A DNA stretch of 64,000 nt from CAYTMY01 sp964618075 (GTDB lineage Bacteria > Bacillota > Clostridia > Eubacteriales > Anaerofustaceae). Below, piece by piece: positions 44,041 to 52,979 of this stretch (its first letter is position 1; every line of letters starts with the position of its first letter). The notes beneath the pieces were generated by a model that saw only the letters and a list, made by a program, of their open reading frames with translations, ran no database searches and was not told the origin of the DNA. The position numbers and the translations under genes are program-made. The stretch lies in NCBI GenBank assembly GCA_964618075.1, contig CAZTZO010000008.1, forward strand, positions 1-64,000, given 5' to 3'.

Positions 44041-44358
44041 AAAAAGCCTTCATCCCCATTTTATTAAAAGGGACAAAGGCTTATCCTCTGCGATACCACC
44101 CTAATTCGCCGATTATTTTCGACGCTCTCTATGATATGCATGATAGCATATCTGCCATTTTAACGCTTGGCACGCGTCATTCCTACTAAAGTTTGCACTT
44201 TTCGGTCAGCCCTCGTAAGCCCATTCTCCGCACCTCGCGTGTATGCTCTCTCACCAAATAAAGCAATTCTCTTAAAACGTTTCTTTGCGGTTACTACCCT
44301 TACTCATCGGTTTATGCGGCAAAAATATGCCGCTGTTTTCAGTATATCTTATGATATA
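44041..44358 (-). promoter_or_regulatory. T-box leader of the arylacetate-CoA ligase gene (Trp specifier)
   Basis: Read on the minus strand: the antiterminator core TAGGGTGGTATCGCAG, then a terminator AAGCCTT...AAGGCTTTTT. Stem I: GTAAG pairs with CTTAC and CCGC with GCGG, leaving an 8-nt specifier loop AGAATGGG. The codon at loop positions 5-7 is TGG (44223-44221), the same loop position that gives GTC (Val) in the valS leader. TGG is tryptophan. Confidence 0.82.
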
Positions 44359-44364
44359 AACAGA

Positions 44365-44393
44365 AAGATAACATAATAAAACAGTCTTGTCAA
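44365..44393 (-). promoter_or_regulatory. Promoter of the paaK T-box transcript
   Basis: TTGACA (44393-44388), 17-bp spacer, TATCTT (44370-44365) on the minus strand, overlapping the end of iorB. Confidence 0.65.
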
Positions 44394-44977
44394 GAAGGTT
44401 TTACGCTTTTTATTCCCATTTCGACAGCGTTTAAATTCATCTGAAAATACTGCGGTTTTGTGGAAGCCTTCATAACATTAATAAGCTGTTGTTCTTTTAT
44501 TCCTATGGCGTTTAAACCACACGCAGCGCCGAGCAGCACCATATTCATAACCTTTGAAGAGCCGCATTTCTCGGCTATGGCACTTGCGCTTACAACATAC
44601 AGCTTTATATCCAATTTTTTAAGATATTCTATCATATTTTTAGCATCGTAGTCACCGTTTGAAAGAGCATCGGTTACAGGCTTTACTGGTGCATCGTTGA
44701 CAATGACCACGCCGTTCTTTTTTAGATACACAATGTTTCTGAGCGCTTCGGCAGGCTCAAAACCTATTATTACGTCGGCACTGCCGTATGGAATTATTGT
44801 GCTTATGGCATCCTCCCCGATACGCACATGGCTTACCACGGAACCTCCCCGCTGTGCCATACCTATGGTTTCTGCGCTGTGAGCACTGATCGAATCGGCT
44901 ATCGCACACGAAGCTATTAGACGGGAAGCAAGTACGCAGCCCTGACCTCCGACACCCGCAAGAATTATATCCGACAT
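44390..44977 (-). CDS. iorB: Indolepyruvate ferredoxin oxidoreductase, beta subunit
   Basis: 195 aa. DIILAGVGGQGCVLASRLIA is the gamma/beta-type 2-oxoacid oxidoreductase start, with AHSAETIGMAQRGGSVVSHVRIG and DVIIGFEPAEALR following. It forms the (alpha-beta)2 enzyme with iorA, one base apart. The enzyme interconverts aryl pyruvates with aryl-acetyl-CoA, CO2 and reduced ferredoxin. Confidence 0.93.
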   Translation of the reverse strand: MSDIILAGVGGQGCVLASRLIASCAIADSISAHSAETIGMAQRGGSVVSHVRIGEDAISTIIPYGSADVIIGFEPAEALRNIVYLKKNGVVIVNDAPVKPVTDALSNGDYDAKNMIEYLKKLDIKLYVVSASAIAEKCGSSKVMNMVLLGAACGLNAIGIKEQQLINVMKASTKPQYFQMNLNAVEMGIKSVKPS

Positions 44978-46771
44978 TTATTTTCCCTCCTTAAGAATCG
45001 CACCGGTAGGACATATCTGAGCGCAGAGAGTACACCCTGTACACTGCGCTTTATCAATAACAACCTTGCCATTTTCTTTTACGATTGCCGGACAACCGAG
45101 CTCTTTTATGCATTTTTTGCAAAGAGTACACTTGGTTGAGTCTATGCTGCACGGTCTTTTTTCCTTTAAAAGAGATATGCAGGGATATCTGTAGATTATG
45201 GCGGACACTCCTTTTTTTAAGGACGCAACTCGCGCCGCCTCCACTGCCTTCTTGTGCTCCATGGGATTAACGACTTGTATATCCTCAACTCCCAGTCCCT
45301 CAAGCACCTTTTCAATGCTTATTTTATAAGCGATCTCGCCCATTGCGTTCTTACCCGTGGAGGGATTCGGCTGCTGTCCTGTCATGGCAGTTGTCGAATT
45401 GTCAAGTATAACGGCAGTCATATTCGCTTCGTTATATACGGCATTTGCTATACCTACCATGCCCGTGTGAAAGAAAGTCGAGTCTCCCGTAAAAGAGAAA
45501 CACTTCATATCCGGCGATACTCTGCCTATCCCCTGAGCCAAGGTTATCCCTGCCCCCATACAAAGGCAGGTATCTGTCATGTCCAGCGGCATGGCATTTC
45601 CGAGAGTATAACAGCCGATATCACCGGAAAAAAGCGCTTTTTCACCCTTCATCGCCTGTTTGACCGCATAAAACGACGCTCTGTGAGGACACCCTGCGCA
45701 CAACACCGGAGGACGCACCGGCAAATCGGCAGGCAGAGAATATACCTCGTTATTGTATTGCTCGCAGCCTAAAAATTCTGCAAGCTTTTCTCTTAAGAGC
45801 ATTACTGTATTCTCACCGGCTTCGGGCATAGTGAAGTCAAGCTTGCCGTGAATATGCGTTTTAATGTCATACTTTGCGCAAAGGTAAATAAGCTCTCTTT
45901 CTATATACGGGTCAAGCTCCTCAGATACGAGAATTTCTTTTGTTCCCTTTAAAAATTCAGCTGCAAGCTTTTCGGGGAAAGGGAAAGAAGTTGTTATTGT
46001 AAGAATGCGTGGGCTTTTTTTCATATCCTTCAGGGCTTCTTTTACATACGATACGCTCACGCCGGAACATACGATCCCGTATTCGCCGCTGCCTGAAACC
46101 GTATTATATATACTTTTGTCGAACTCGGAAGCGATTTCACAAGTCCTTTTTTCAACTTTAAGATGTGATAAATACGCTAGGCGTGGGAATATTACCCATT
46201 TGCTGTCCTTTATAAAGCCCTCACAAGGAGTTTTTTTCATAATACCCTTTGGCTTGTATGAAGCGCATGCGTGACATATTCTGGTTGTCGGGCGAACTAT
46301 AACGGGAGTGAGATATTTCTCGGAGATTTCATAGGCATACTGCATTATTTCGTACGCCTCCTCCGCAGATGAAGGATCGAGCACGGGAATCTTGGAATAA
46401 ATCCCGAAGGTTCTGGTATCCTGCTCTGTCTGTGATGAAATCGGGCCCGGGTCGTCGGCGACCACTATCACCATGCCTCCCTTTATGCCTATATATGACA
46501 AGGTCATTAAAGGATCGCTTGCAACGTTCAAACCTACCTGTTTCATCGTGACAAGAGAGCGTGCGCCCGCATATGACGCTCCTGCGGCTGTCTCTACGGC
46601 GGCCTTCTCATTGACAGACCATTCAACGTAAATACTACCGTCGTTATATTTTGCCATTGTTTCTATTATTTCGGTAGAGGGAGTCCCCGGATATCCGGAA
46701 ACGTATCTTACACCTGCGTCTGCCGCGCCCATAGCTATAAGCTCATTACCCATATACAATTTGGTTTGCAT
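44978..46771 (-). CDS. iorA: Indolepyruvate ferredoxin oxidoreductase, alpha subunit
   Basis: 597 aa. Pyrimidine-binding part YPGTPSTEIIET, thiamine-diphosphate motif GDSTFFHTGMVGIANAVYN (GDG-like motif with the conserved Asn) around residue 420, CAGCPHRASF before it, and two C-terminal [4Fe-4S] sites (CTLCKKCIKELGCP, CTGCTLCAQICP). AAGGAG precedes the ATG. It acts in aromatic amino acid breakdown or, in reverse, in making them from arylacetates. Confidence 0.95.
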   Translation of the reverse strand: MQTKLYMGNELIAMGAADAGVRYVSGYPGTPSTEIIETMAKYNDGSIYVEWSVNEKAAVETAAGASYAGARSLVTMKQVGLNVASDPLMTLSYIGIKGGMVIVVADDPGPISSQTEQDTRTFGIYSKIPVLDPSSAEEAYEIMQYAYEISEKYLTPVIVRPTTRICHACASYKPKGIMKKTPCEGFIKDSKWVIFPRLAYLSHLKVEKRTCEIASEFDKSIYNTVSGSGEYGIVCSGVSVSYVKEALKDMKKSPRILTITTSFPFPEKLAAEFLKGTKEILVSEELDPYIERELIYLCAKYDIKTHIHGKLDFTMPEAGENTVMLLREKLAEFLGCEQYNNEVYSLPADLPVRPPVLCAGCPHRASFYAVKQAMKGEKALFSGDIGCYTLGNAMPLDMTDTCLCMGAGITLAQGIGRVSPDMKCFSFTGDSTFFHTGMVGIANAVYNEANMTAVILDNSTTAMTGQQPNPSTGKNAMGEIAYKISIEKVLEGLGVEDIQVVNPMEHKKAVEAARVASLKKGVSAIIYRYPCISLLKEKRPCSIDSTKCTLCKKCIKELGCPAIVKENGKVVIDKAQCTGCTLCAQICPTGAILKEGK

Positions 46772-46819
46772 AACTTCTCCTTAAACTTTTGCGGTAATTA
46801 TCAAAATTTCATATTAAAA

Positions 46820-47737
46820 TCACAGGTTAGATGTTTTATTCCCTGCTTTTGATTTATTCGATGGAAGCTGCGCAAGTATAACAGCTATAAAAATCAAAGC
46901 GCATCCCAAAAGCTCCTTTTTGGAAAGTGACTCATTTAACAACACCCACCCGCTTAACGCTGCAAACATCGACTCCATGCTGAGTATCAGTGACGCTACG
47001 GTTGGTTGCGTGTGCTTCTGAGCGATTATCTGAAGTGTATAAGCTACACCGCTGGAAAATATTCCTGCATATCCTATCGGCAGCCAGCACATAAGGATAT
47101 TCGACATAACAGGATGCTCGAAAATAAGCATAAATATTATGCTCAGCAAAGCGCAGATGAAAAATTGTATACATGACATTTTTACCCCGTCTACACGAGG
47201 CGAAAAGTGGTCGATGCAAAGTATATGCACCGAATAAAAGAAAGCGCAGAGCATTATCAGAGCGTCTGCTCCGTTTATTTTAAATTCTGTATTTATACAT
47301 AGCAAATAAAGTCCCGATACTGCCAAGACAACTCCCAGCCAAGCCGTCAGGGGCACCTTCTTTTTGAAAAACAAGCCTAAAATCGGCACCAATACTATAT
47401 AAAGCGCCGTGATAAAGCCTGCTTTACCTACTGTAGTATATTTAATACCGATTTGCTGAGCAGTTGAGGCAAGAAAAAGCGCACTACCGCAGCATATCCC
47501 GCCTATCAAGACATAGCGAGAGGATTTTTTATCGCTTTTTTCTTCATTATTTTTGTTTGTTCTTTTCAATATGGCGATACAGGGCAAAAGAAAAAGTCCT
47601 GCCAGAATATTACGTACAGCGTTAAAGGTGAAGGGCTCGACATAATCCATACCGACGCTTTGCGCAACAAAAGCAACTCCCCATATCATGGCGGTAAGTA
47701 AAAGCAAAAGATTGTATTTTATATCGGAAAATTTCAT
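46820..47737 (-). CDS. EamA/DMT-family transporter
   Basis: About 305 aa, ten hydrophobic helices in two EamA repeats (AMIWGVAFVAQSVGMDYVEPFTFNAVRN at the start, and SLILSMESMFAALSGWVLLNE in the second half). Substrate unknown; an aromatic acid or amino acid would suit the iorA neighbour 48 nt downstream. Start 47737 matches the family; the track upstream of it is not supported by a ribosome site. Confidence 0.85.
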   Translation of the reverse strand: MKFSDIKYNLLLLLTAMIWGVAFVAQSVGMDYVEPFTFNAVRNILAGLFLLPCIAILKRTNKNNEEKSDKKSSRYVLIGGICCGSALFLASTAQQIGIKYTTVGKAGFITALYIVLVPILGLFFKKKVPLTAWLGVVLAVSGLYLLCINTEFKINGADALIMLCAFFYSVHILCIDHFSPRVDGVKMSCIQFFICALLSIIFMLIFEHPVMSNILMCWLPIGYAGIFSSGVAYTLQIIAQKHTQPTVASLILSMESMFAALSGWVLLNESLSKKELLGCALIFIAVILAQLPSNKSKAGNKTSNL

Positions 47738-47846
47738 TCTTATATTAAAGTCCTTTAAGATAAAACAATATGCAATGAAGTATATCACATTCTTTAAAAA
47801 GTAGCACTCTATTTGCAAAAATAATGACAAGACGGGTATTTCTTAC

Positions 47847-47875
47847 TTGACATCAATGCTCAATGAATGTAATAT
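47847..47875 (+). promoter_or_regulatory. Promoter of the lysine-riboswitch transcript
   Basis: TTGACA (47847-47852), 17-bp spacer, TAATAT (47870-47875). Confidence 0.7.
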
Positions 47876-47899
47876 TAAAAAGAATTGGCAGGAATGCTG

Positions 47900-48075
47900 A
47901 AACTAGATAGAGGCGCGATAAGTATTAATAGCGTTTTAACAGCTGCTCAAACGGCTATGACGAAATGTGAAAGGACTTTTCGCCGAAATCCCCTCTTATT
48001 TTGAGAATTAAGGGGATTGGGCGCAAGTGAGAATATCCTTGCGACTGTCACTTTTTGTGGAGAGCTATCGTTCTT
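47900..48075 (+). promoter_or_regulatory. Lysine riboswitch (L-box)
   Basis: The conserved lysine aptamer blocks appear in order: GATAGAGGCGCGA (47906-47918), AAGTAT, GAAAGG...CGCCGAA, TTGGG, GCGACTGTCAC and GGAGAGCTATC. GATAG (47906-47910) pairs with CTATC (48065-48069) as helix P1. Lysine binding should favour the downstream terminator and shut off the transporter. Confidence 0.88.
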
Positions 48076-48098
48076 GGCTGAAATATGATTTTATATAC

Positions 48099-48128
48099 AG
48101 CGGTGGAGCGGTCTCCTGCCGCTATTTT
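48099..48128 (+). terminator. Riboswitch-controlled terminator
   Basis: AGCGG-t-GGAG / CTCC-t-GCCGCT stem followed by ATTTTTTATTTTT, 31 nt before the transporter's first gene. Confidence 0.88.
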
Positions 48129-48158
48129 TTATTTTTATTTAATTTAAAGGAGAACGAA

Positions 48159-48974
48159 ATGAAAAGAAAGATTTTGGTTGTTGCAATCGCAGTTGGTATA
48201 CTTCTTTTATTCAGCGGCTGCGCTAATTCCTCAAACGACACCTTCAAGGTCGGTATGGAATGTGATTATGCTCCTTTCAACTGGACTCAGACAGAAGCTA
48301 CTGACGGAGCAGTTGCTCTTGAGGGAGGCGGCTATGCCGACGGTTACGATGTGCGTATAGCTCAGAAGATTGCAGACGGTCTCGGCAAAAAGCTTGAAAT
48401 CGTGAAAATCGAATGGGACGGACTTACTCTTGCCGTACAGTCTGGAAAAATTGACGCTATCATCGCGGGCATGAGTCCGACGGCGGAACGCTCACAGACT
48501 ATTGATTTTACAGACCCGTACTATGAAAGCGAGCTTGTTATTGTGGTAAGAAAAGACAGTCCGTATGCAAATGCTTCGTCACTTTCCGATTTCAGCGGAG
48601 CAAAGATAACAGGACAGCTTTCGACCTTCCATTACTCGGTAATAGATCAGATACCGCAGGTCAACAAGCAGGTCGCCATGAATACCTTCCCCGCAATGAT
48701 AATAGCTCTTCAGTCCGGAAGCATTGACGGTTATGTTTCGGAAAGACCGGGAGCATTGAGCGCGACTTCAGCCAATTCGGATTTGACCTTTGTCGAATTT
48801 GCCGAAGGAAAAGGCTTCGAAGCCTCAAAGGAGGACGTTGCCGTGGCTGTAGGTCTTAAAAAGGGAAGCTCATATAAAAATAAAATAAACAAAATACTTG
48901 ATAGTATAAGTGCAGAAGAAAGACAACAGCTCATGGACTGGGCTATAGCAAATCAGCCCTTAAGCGAAGAATAG
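48159..48974 (+). CDS. Amino-acid ABC transporter substrate-binding lipoprotein (predicted lysine)
   Basis: About 271 aa from ATG 48159, which has AAAGGAG 6 nt upstream; an in-frame reading from 48027 runs through the riboswitch and is false. Lipobox LFSGC near residue 20. The PBP type II motif FKVGMECDYAPFNW...GYDVRIAQKIADGLGKKLEIV and IDAIIAGMSPTAERSQTIDFT define the polar-amino-acid family. Lysine is inferred from the riboswitch. Confidence 0.92.
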   Translation: MKRKILVVAIAVGILLLFSGCANSSNDTFKVGMECDYAPFNWTQTEATDGAVALEGGGYADGYDVRIAQKIADGLGKKLEIVKIEWDGLTLAVQSGKIDAIIAGMSPTAERSQTIDFTDPYYESELVIVVRKDSPYANASSLSDFSGAKITGQLSTFHYSVIDQIPQVNKQVAMNTFPAMIIALQSGSIDGYVSERPGALSATSANSDLTFVEFAEGKGFEASKEDVAVAVGLKKGSSYKNKINKILDSISAEERQQLMDWAIANQPLSEE

Positions 48975-49010
48975 ACTTTATACAAGTGCAATTAAAACGG
49001 AGGTAATATA

Positions 49011-49784
49011 ATGCCACAAACCTTTTGGGGTTGGATAGTGTTTCTCTTGAATGAATACGGAGAGCTTTTTATAAAAGGGACGCTCAATACTCTTTTTATC
49101 GCAATAACAGGTACGATAATAGGCTTTATCATCGGACTTATCGTGGCGATAGCCAAAACGATACCTGTGAGAAGTACGGATAATATATTTAAAAAAATAT
49201 TGCTTCGTATACTAAACTTTATTCTCTCATTATACGTTGAAGTATTCAGAGGAACGCCGATGATGGTTCAGGCTATGGTAATATTCTACGGCGCTGCGCA
49301 GTATTTAAATCTGTTCATGCCTACTATGCTTGCCGCTATAATCATCATTTCCATAAATACGGGCGCCTATATGGCAGAAATCGTAAGGGGCGGTATTATC
49401 TCCGTTGACAGCGGACAAACCGAAGGAGCAATGTCCATTGGCATGACGCACTGGCAAACCATGACAAGCGTAGTATTGCCGCAGGCGGTAAGAAATATCA
49501 TGCCGTCTATAGGCAACGAGTTTGTAGTTAACATTAAAGACAGCTCCGTGTTAAACGTCATCTCAGTATTTGAGTTGTTTTTCGCAGCGAAATCCGCAGC
49601 CGGAACGTATCTGAAATATTTTGAAGTATTCTTTATAGCAGGCGCAATATATCTTGTGTTGACATTTAGCGTAACCCGCATTTTAAGGTTGATTGAGAAA
49701 GCCATGGACGGCCCCGATTCCTACGTTATAACGGGTTCACAGTCAGATAGCCGCTCAATGCTCAGAGTAAAGAAGGACAGGTAA
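49011..49784 (+). CDS. Amino-acid ABC transporter permease
   Basis: 257 aa, about five membrane helices; the HisM/GlnP family loop EVFRGTPMMVQAMV and the EAA motif (TEGAMSIGMTHWQTMTSVVL) are present. GGAGG lies before the ATG. Middle gene of the riboswitch-controlled operon. Confidence 0.92.
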   Translation: MPQTFWGWIVFLLNEYGELFIKGTLNTLFIAITGTIIGFIIGLIVAIAKTIPVRSTDNIFKKILLRILNFILSLYVEVFRGTPMMVQAMVIFYGAAQYLNLFMPTMLAAIIIISINTGAYMAEIVRGGIISVDSGQTEGAMSIGMTHWQTMTSVVLPQAVRNIMPSIGNEFVVNIKDSSVLNVISVFELFFAAKSAAGTYLKYFEVFFIAGAIYLVLTFSVTRILRLIEKAMDGPDSYVITGSQSDSRSMLRVKKDR

Positions 49785-49791
49785 ACTTAAT

Positions 49792-50529
49792 ATGACTGAA
49801 AATATAATAGAAGTACGCCACCTTGAGAAAAAATTCGGAGACAACCTTGTTTTAAAGGATATAGATTTTGAGATCAAGCAAGGCGAGACAGTAAGTATAA
49901 TCGGTTCGTCCGGTTCAGGCAAAAGCACACTTCTTAGGTGTATAAATCTTTTGGAGACTCCGACAAGCGGAGAAATCACTTATCATGGCACAAATATTCA
50001 GTCAAATTCTGTTTCACTTCCGAGCTACCGCTCGAAGGTTGGAATGGTATTTCAGCAATTCAACCTGTTCAACAACAAAACTGTGCTTGAAAACTGTGTT
50101 ATCGGTCAAGTAAAGGTTTTAAAGAGGAATAAACAGGAAGCGGAAAAGATTGCGCGCACTTACCTTACAAAGGTGGGTATGGAGCAGTTCGAAAACGCAA
50201 AGCCAAAGCAAATATCGGGCGGACAAAAGCAGCGTGCTGCCATAGCGCGTGCGTTGTCTATGGACCCTGAGGTTTTATTGTTTGACGAGCCGACCTCTTC
50301 ATTAGATCCCGAAATGGTGGACGAAGTATTGAAAACCATGAAAGCACTTTCGCATACGGGACTTACTATGATAGTTGTAACGCATGAAATGAATTTTGCA
50401 CGCGACGTATCAGACCGAATCCTTTTTATGGATAAGGGAGTAATAGCCGAGCAGGGTACTCCGCAGGTAATCTTCAACGACCCGAAAAATCCAAGGACAA
50501 GAGAGTTCTTGTCAAGAATACTCAGATAA
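49792..50529 (+). CDS. Amino-acid ABC transporter ATP-binding protein
   Basis: 245 aa. Walker A GSSGSGKST, Q-loop VFQQFN, signature ISGGQKQRA, Walker B VLLFDEPTSSLD, H-loop VTHE. The terminal gene of the operon, 7 nt after the permease. Confidence 0.93.
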   Translation: MTENIIEVRHLEKKFGDNLVLKDIDFEIKQGETVSIIGSSGSGKSTLLRCINLLETPTSGEITYHGTNIQSNSVSLPSYRSKVGMVFQQFNLFNNKTVLENCVIGQVKVLKRNKQEAEKIARTYLTKVGMEQFENAKPKQISGGQKQRAAIARALSMDPEVLLFDEPTSSLDPEMVDEVLKTMKALSHTGLTMIVVTHEMNFARDVSDRILFMDKGVIAEQGTPQVIFNDPKNPRTREFLSRILR

Positions 50530-50553
50530 ATTACTATTCGAATTAAAAATTTA

Positions 50554-50594
50554 ACAGCCGCAGACTTCTTTAAATGAAGTCTGCGGCTGTATTT
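50554..50594 (+). terminator. Bidirectional terminator between transporter and groEL genes
   Basis: 15-bp stem ACAGCCGCAGACTTC / GAAGTCTGCGGCTGT, loop TTTAAAT, A/T-rich on both sides. Confidence 0.9.
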
Positions 50595-50608
50595 ATAACT
50601 GATAATTT

Positions 50609-52216
50609 TTATTCGTGAGTTTTGTTTTCTACAGATTTGGGGTCAGCGACCGCTGCATTTGCAGTCAAAAACATTCCGGCTATGCTCACTGCATTTTCAA
50701 GTGAACACCTTATTACCTTAACGGGGTCTAATATACCTTTTTCGAACATATCACAGTATTCGAGGTTCTTTGCGTCAAAACCGAAATTTTTATCATCGGA
50801 ATTTATTAATTTATCTATAACAACACTGTCGTCTACACCGGCATTTATTGCTATCTGTCTGACAGGCTCTTCGAGTGCTTTCTTAAGTATGAGCGCACCT
50901 GTTCTTTCATCTGAGTCTACCGTATCTATATAAGCCTGAACGTCAGATATAGTCGATAGCAAAGCTTTGCCTCCTCCTGCAACGACTCCCTCATCTCTGG
51001 CAGCGTACACAGCACAGACTGCGTCCTCCATACGGTATTTTCTCTCAAACATTTCAAGCTCGGATACGCCGCCTACGGTAATTACAGCTATACCGCCGGA
51101 AAGCAGGGCAAGAGAAATATTGAGCTTTTCCAGCTCGTAATCAGCAGTTTCCTTCGCTATTTTTTCCTTTAGCTTATTTTTATACTTTTCTATCTCTTCT
51201 ATATTTGAACAAGGAGGCTCTTGAATAAGCGTGCTTTCCTTGTCTATAACCACTCTCTTAGCTCTGCCGCACACCTCAAGCCCGCAGCTTTCAAGCTTCA
51301 TGCCGGTTTCTTCTGTAACAACAGTCGCATCGGTCATAAGAGCTATTATTTCCATGTTGCGCTTTCTTGTATCTCCGTATCCGGGGCACTTAATTGCCGA
51401 AGCCTTTAGCGAAGCCTTCACAACGTTATTTGCAAGAGCAGCCGTTACCGCATCGTCCATATCCTGGCATATTATCAAAAGACTCGCGCCTGACTCAAGC
51501 GTTTGCTCAAGCACATGGACAATATCCTTGAAATTGCCTATTTTACCTTCGACCATAAGTATATACGGTTCGCTCAATTCGCATGTGCGATTATTTTCAT
51601 TGTTTATAAAGTAGGGAGACAAATAGCCTGTTTCCGTATGGATACCCTTAGAGTATTTCATGGTTGTATCCATCAGCTGGCTATCCTCAACCGTAACGAC
51701 ACCGTCAAGTCCTATCTTGTCAAAGGCATCGGCTATCATTTCGCCGATAAACGCATCGTTATTTCCAGATATCGTGGCTACGCTCTGAACAAGCTTTCTG
51801 TCATTGAGCGGAATACTCATTTTCTTAAGCTTGTTTACAACAATCTCAAGAGCGTTATCCAAGCCTCTTTTAAGCATGATCGGATTTGCGCCCGCAGCGA
51901 TATTCTTCATGCCTTCCTTAATTATCGCCTGTGAAAGAACTATGGAGGCGGTCGTTCCGTCGCCGCTCTGCTCGTTTGTCTTCATCGCAGCGGATTTAAC
52001 GATGTTTGAGCCCATGTTCTCATACACGTCCTCAAGCTCTATCTGTTTGGCAATAGTTACGCCGTCGTTGGTTACGAGAGGTACGTCGTAGGTTTGAGTA
52101 AAGGCAACATTCCTACCCTTTGGGCCCATCGTGACCTTTACAGCGTCTGATAACTTGTCTATGCCGTTTCCGACTGCGGTTCTTGCCGCTTCGTCATATA
52201 ATAATTGTGTTGTCAT
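50609..52216 (-). CDS. Divergent GroEL-type chaperonin without groES
   Basis: 535 aa, full GroEL length. VKVTMGPKGRNVAF, NDGVTIAKQIELED and the ATPase loop EQSGDGTTASIVL are intact, with the apical domain and VAGGGKALL. It differs at the start (MTTQLLYDEAARTAVGNG) and lacks the Gly-Met tail, ending KSVENKTHE. No groES is adjacent, so it may be a second chaperonin. A CIRCE-like site lies upstream. Confidence 0.88.
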   Translation of the reverse strand: MTTQLLYDEAARTAVGNGIDKLSDAVKVTMGPKGRNVAFTQTYDVPLVTNDGVTIAKQIELEDVYENMGSNIVKSAAMKTNEQSGDGTTASIVLSQAIIKEGMKNIAAGANPIMLKRGLDNALEIVVNKLKKMSIPLNDRKLVQSVATISGNNDAFIGEMIADAFDKIGLDGVVTVEDSQLMDTTMKYSKGIHTETGYLSPYFINNENNRTCELSEPYILMVEGKIGNFKDIVHVLEQTLESGASLLIICQDMDDAVTAALANNVVKASLKASAIKCPGYGDTRKRNMEIIALMTDATVVTEETGMKLESCGLEVCGRAKRVVIDKESTLIQEPPCSNIEEIEKYKNKLKEKIAKETADYELEKLNISLALLSGGIAVITVGGVSELEMFERKYRMEDAVCAVYAARDEGVVAGGGKALLSTISDVQAYIDTVDSDERTGALILKKALEEPVRQIAINAGVDDSVVIDKLINSDDKNFGFDAKNLEYCDMFEKGILDPVKVIRCSLENAVSIAGMFLTANAAVADPKSVENKTHE

Positions 52217-52288
52217 ATTTTTTTCGCCTCTTTGCCGTTATTTTAAGTAATTTATATTTTATATCAAAGCTCACGCGTTATCAATATA

Positions 52289-52315
52289 TTAGCACTAAAT
52301 ATATGTGACTGCTAA
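52289..52315 (-). promoter_or_regulatory. CIRCE-like operator (HrcA site)
   Basis: TTAGCACTA - nine bases - GACTGCTAA against the consensus TTAGCACTC-N9-GAGTGCTAA: spacing exact, two mismatches. It is 73 bp upstream of the groEL-type ATG. Confidence 0.75.
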
Positions 52316-52388
52316 CAATTTTTAATCTTTCTTTAATCTACAGAGGTTAAAAATACGACGAAGGTATGCTTTCCCTCGCCGTAAATTA

Positions 52389-52979
52389 TTATAAATTCTG
52401 TTTTACTCCGCATACGACATACATTCTGTCATCGGATATTTTTACGTCTACCTTAAAGTAGCGCGACATTATCTTTGCCAATGAATCCTCATCGATCAAA
52501 TCAATACTTACATTCTTCGCGCTTCCGGAGTGATGCTTTATAAGCGCTTCCCTGCTCATGCTGTGAGCTATGCACAAACGCCCTCCTGTAACTATTGATT
52601 TATTCAATTTTTCAATAAGTTTTTCGGGATAAGGGAAATGAGGAAAAGCGTTGTATATAATACATCTATCGAAGCTATTGTCAAATTCTATACCTTCGAT
52701 ATCCGCACATATGAGCTTTATACGTTTATCATCAAACTTTTCCTTTGCTATCTTTAGCATGTTTTGAGATATATCGACACCGGTTATGCTTTTTACGTTC
52801 CTATCCAGATAATCCATAAAAAGAACTCCCGTTCCGCAGGCTACGTCAAGTACGCTTACTCCCTGTGTAACATTCGCATAATCAAGTATCTCGCCTATAA
52901 TTTCATCGTTGTGGACAAGCTCGTTATCCCAATTATCGGCAAGAGAGTCAAAATATTTTTTTACTTCGCTCTTCTTCAT
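52389..52979 (-). CDS. Class I SAM-dependent methyltransferase, last gene of the ECF operon
   Basis: 196 aa. VSVLDVACGTGVLFMDYL is SAM motif I, CADIEG and FDRCIIYNAFPHFP follow, then a helical end. It overlaps the ECF S-component gene by 4 nt (ATGA), so the two are translationally coupled. The substrate may be the small molecule the transporter imports, but that is only inference. Confidence 0.82.
   Translation of the reverse strand: MKKSEVKKYFDSLADNWDNELVHNDEIIGEILDYANVTQGVSVLDVACGTGVLFMDYLDRNVKSITGVDISQNMLKIAKEKFDDKRIKLICADIEGIEFDNSFDRCIIYNAFPHFPYPEKLIEKLNKSIVTGGRLCIAHSMSREALIKHHSGSAKNVSIDLIDEDSLAKIMSRYFKVDVKISDDRMYVVCGVKQNL

Noticed and set aside
48027..48158. Upstream in-frame extension of the lysine-transporter binding protein
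   Set aside because: It runs through the riboswitch and terminator; the ribosome site and lipoprotein signal place the start at 48159.
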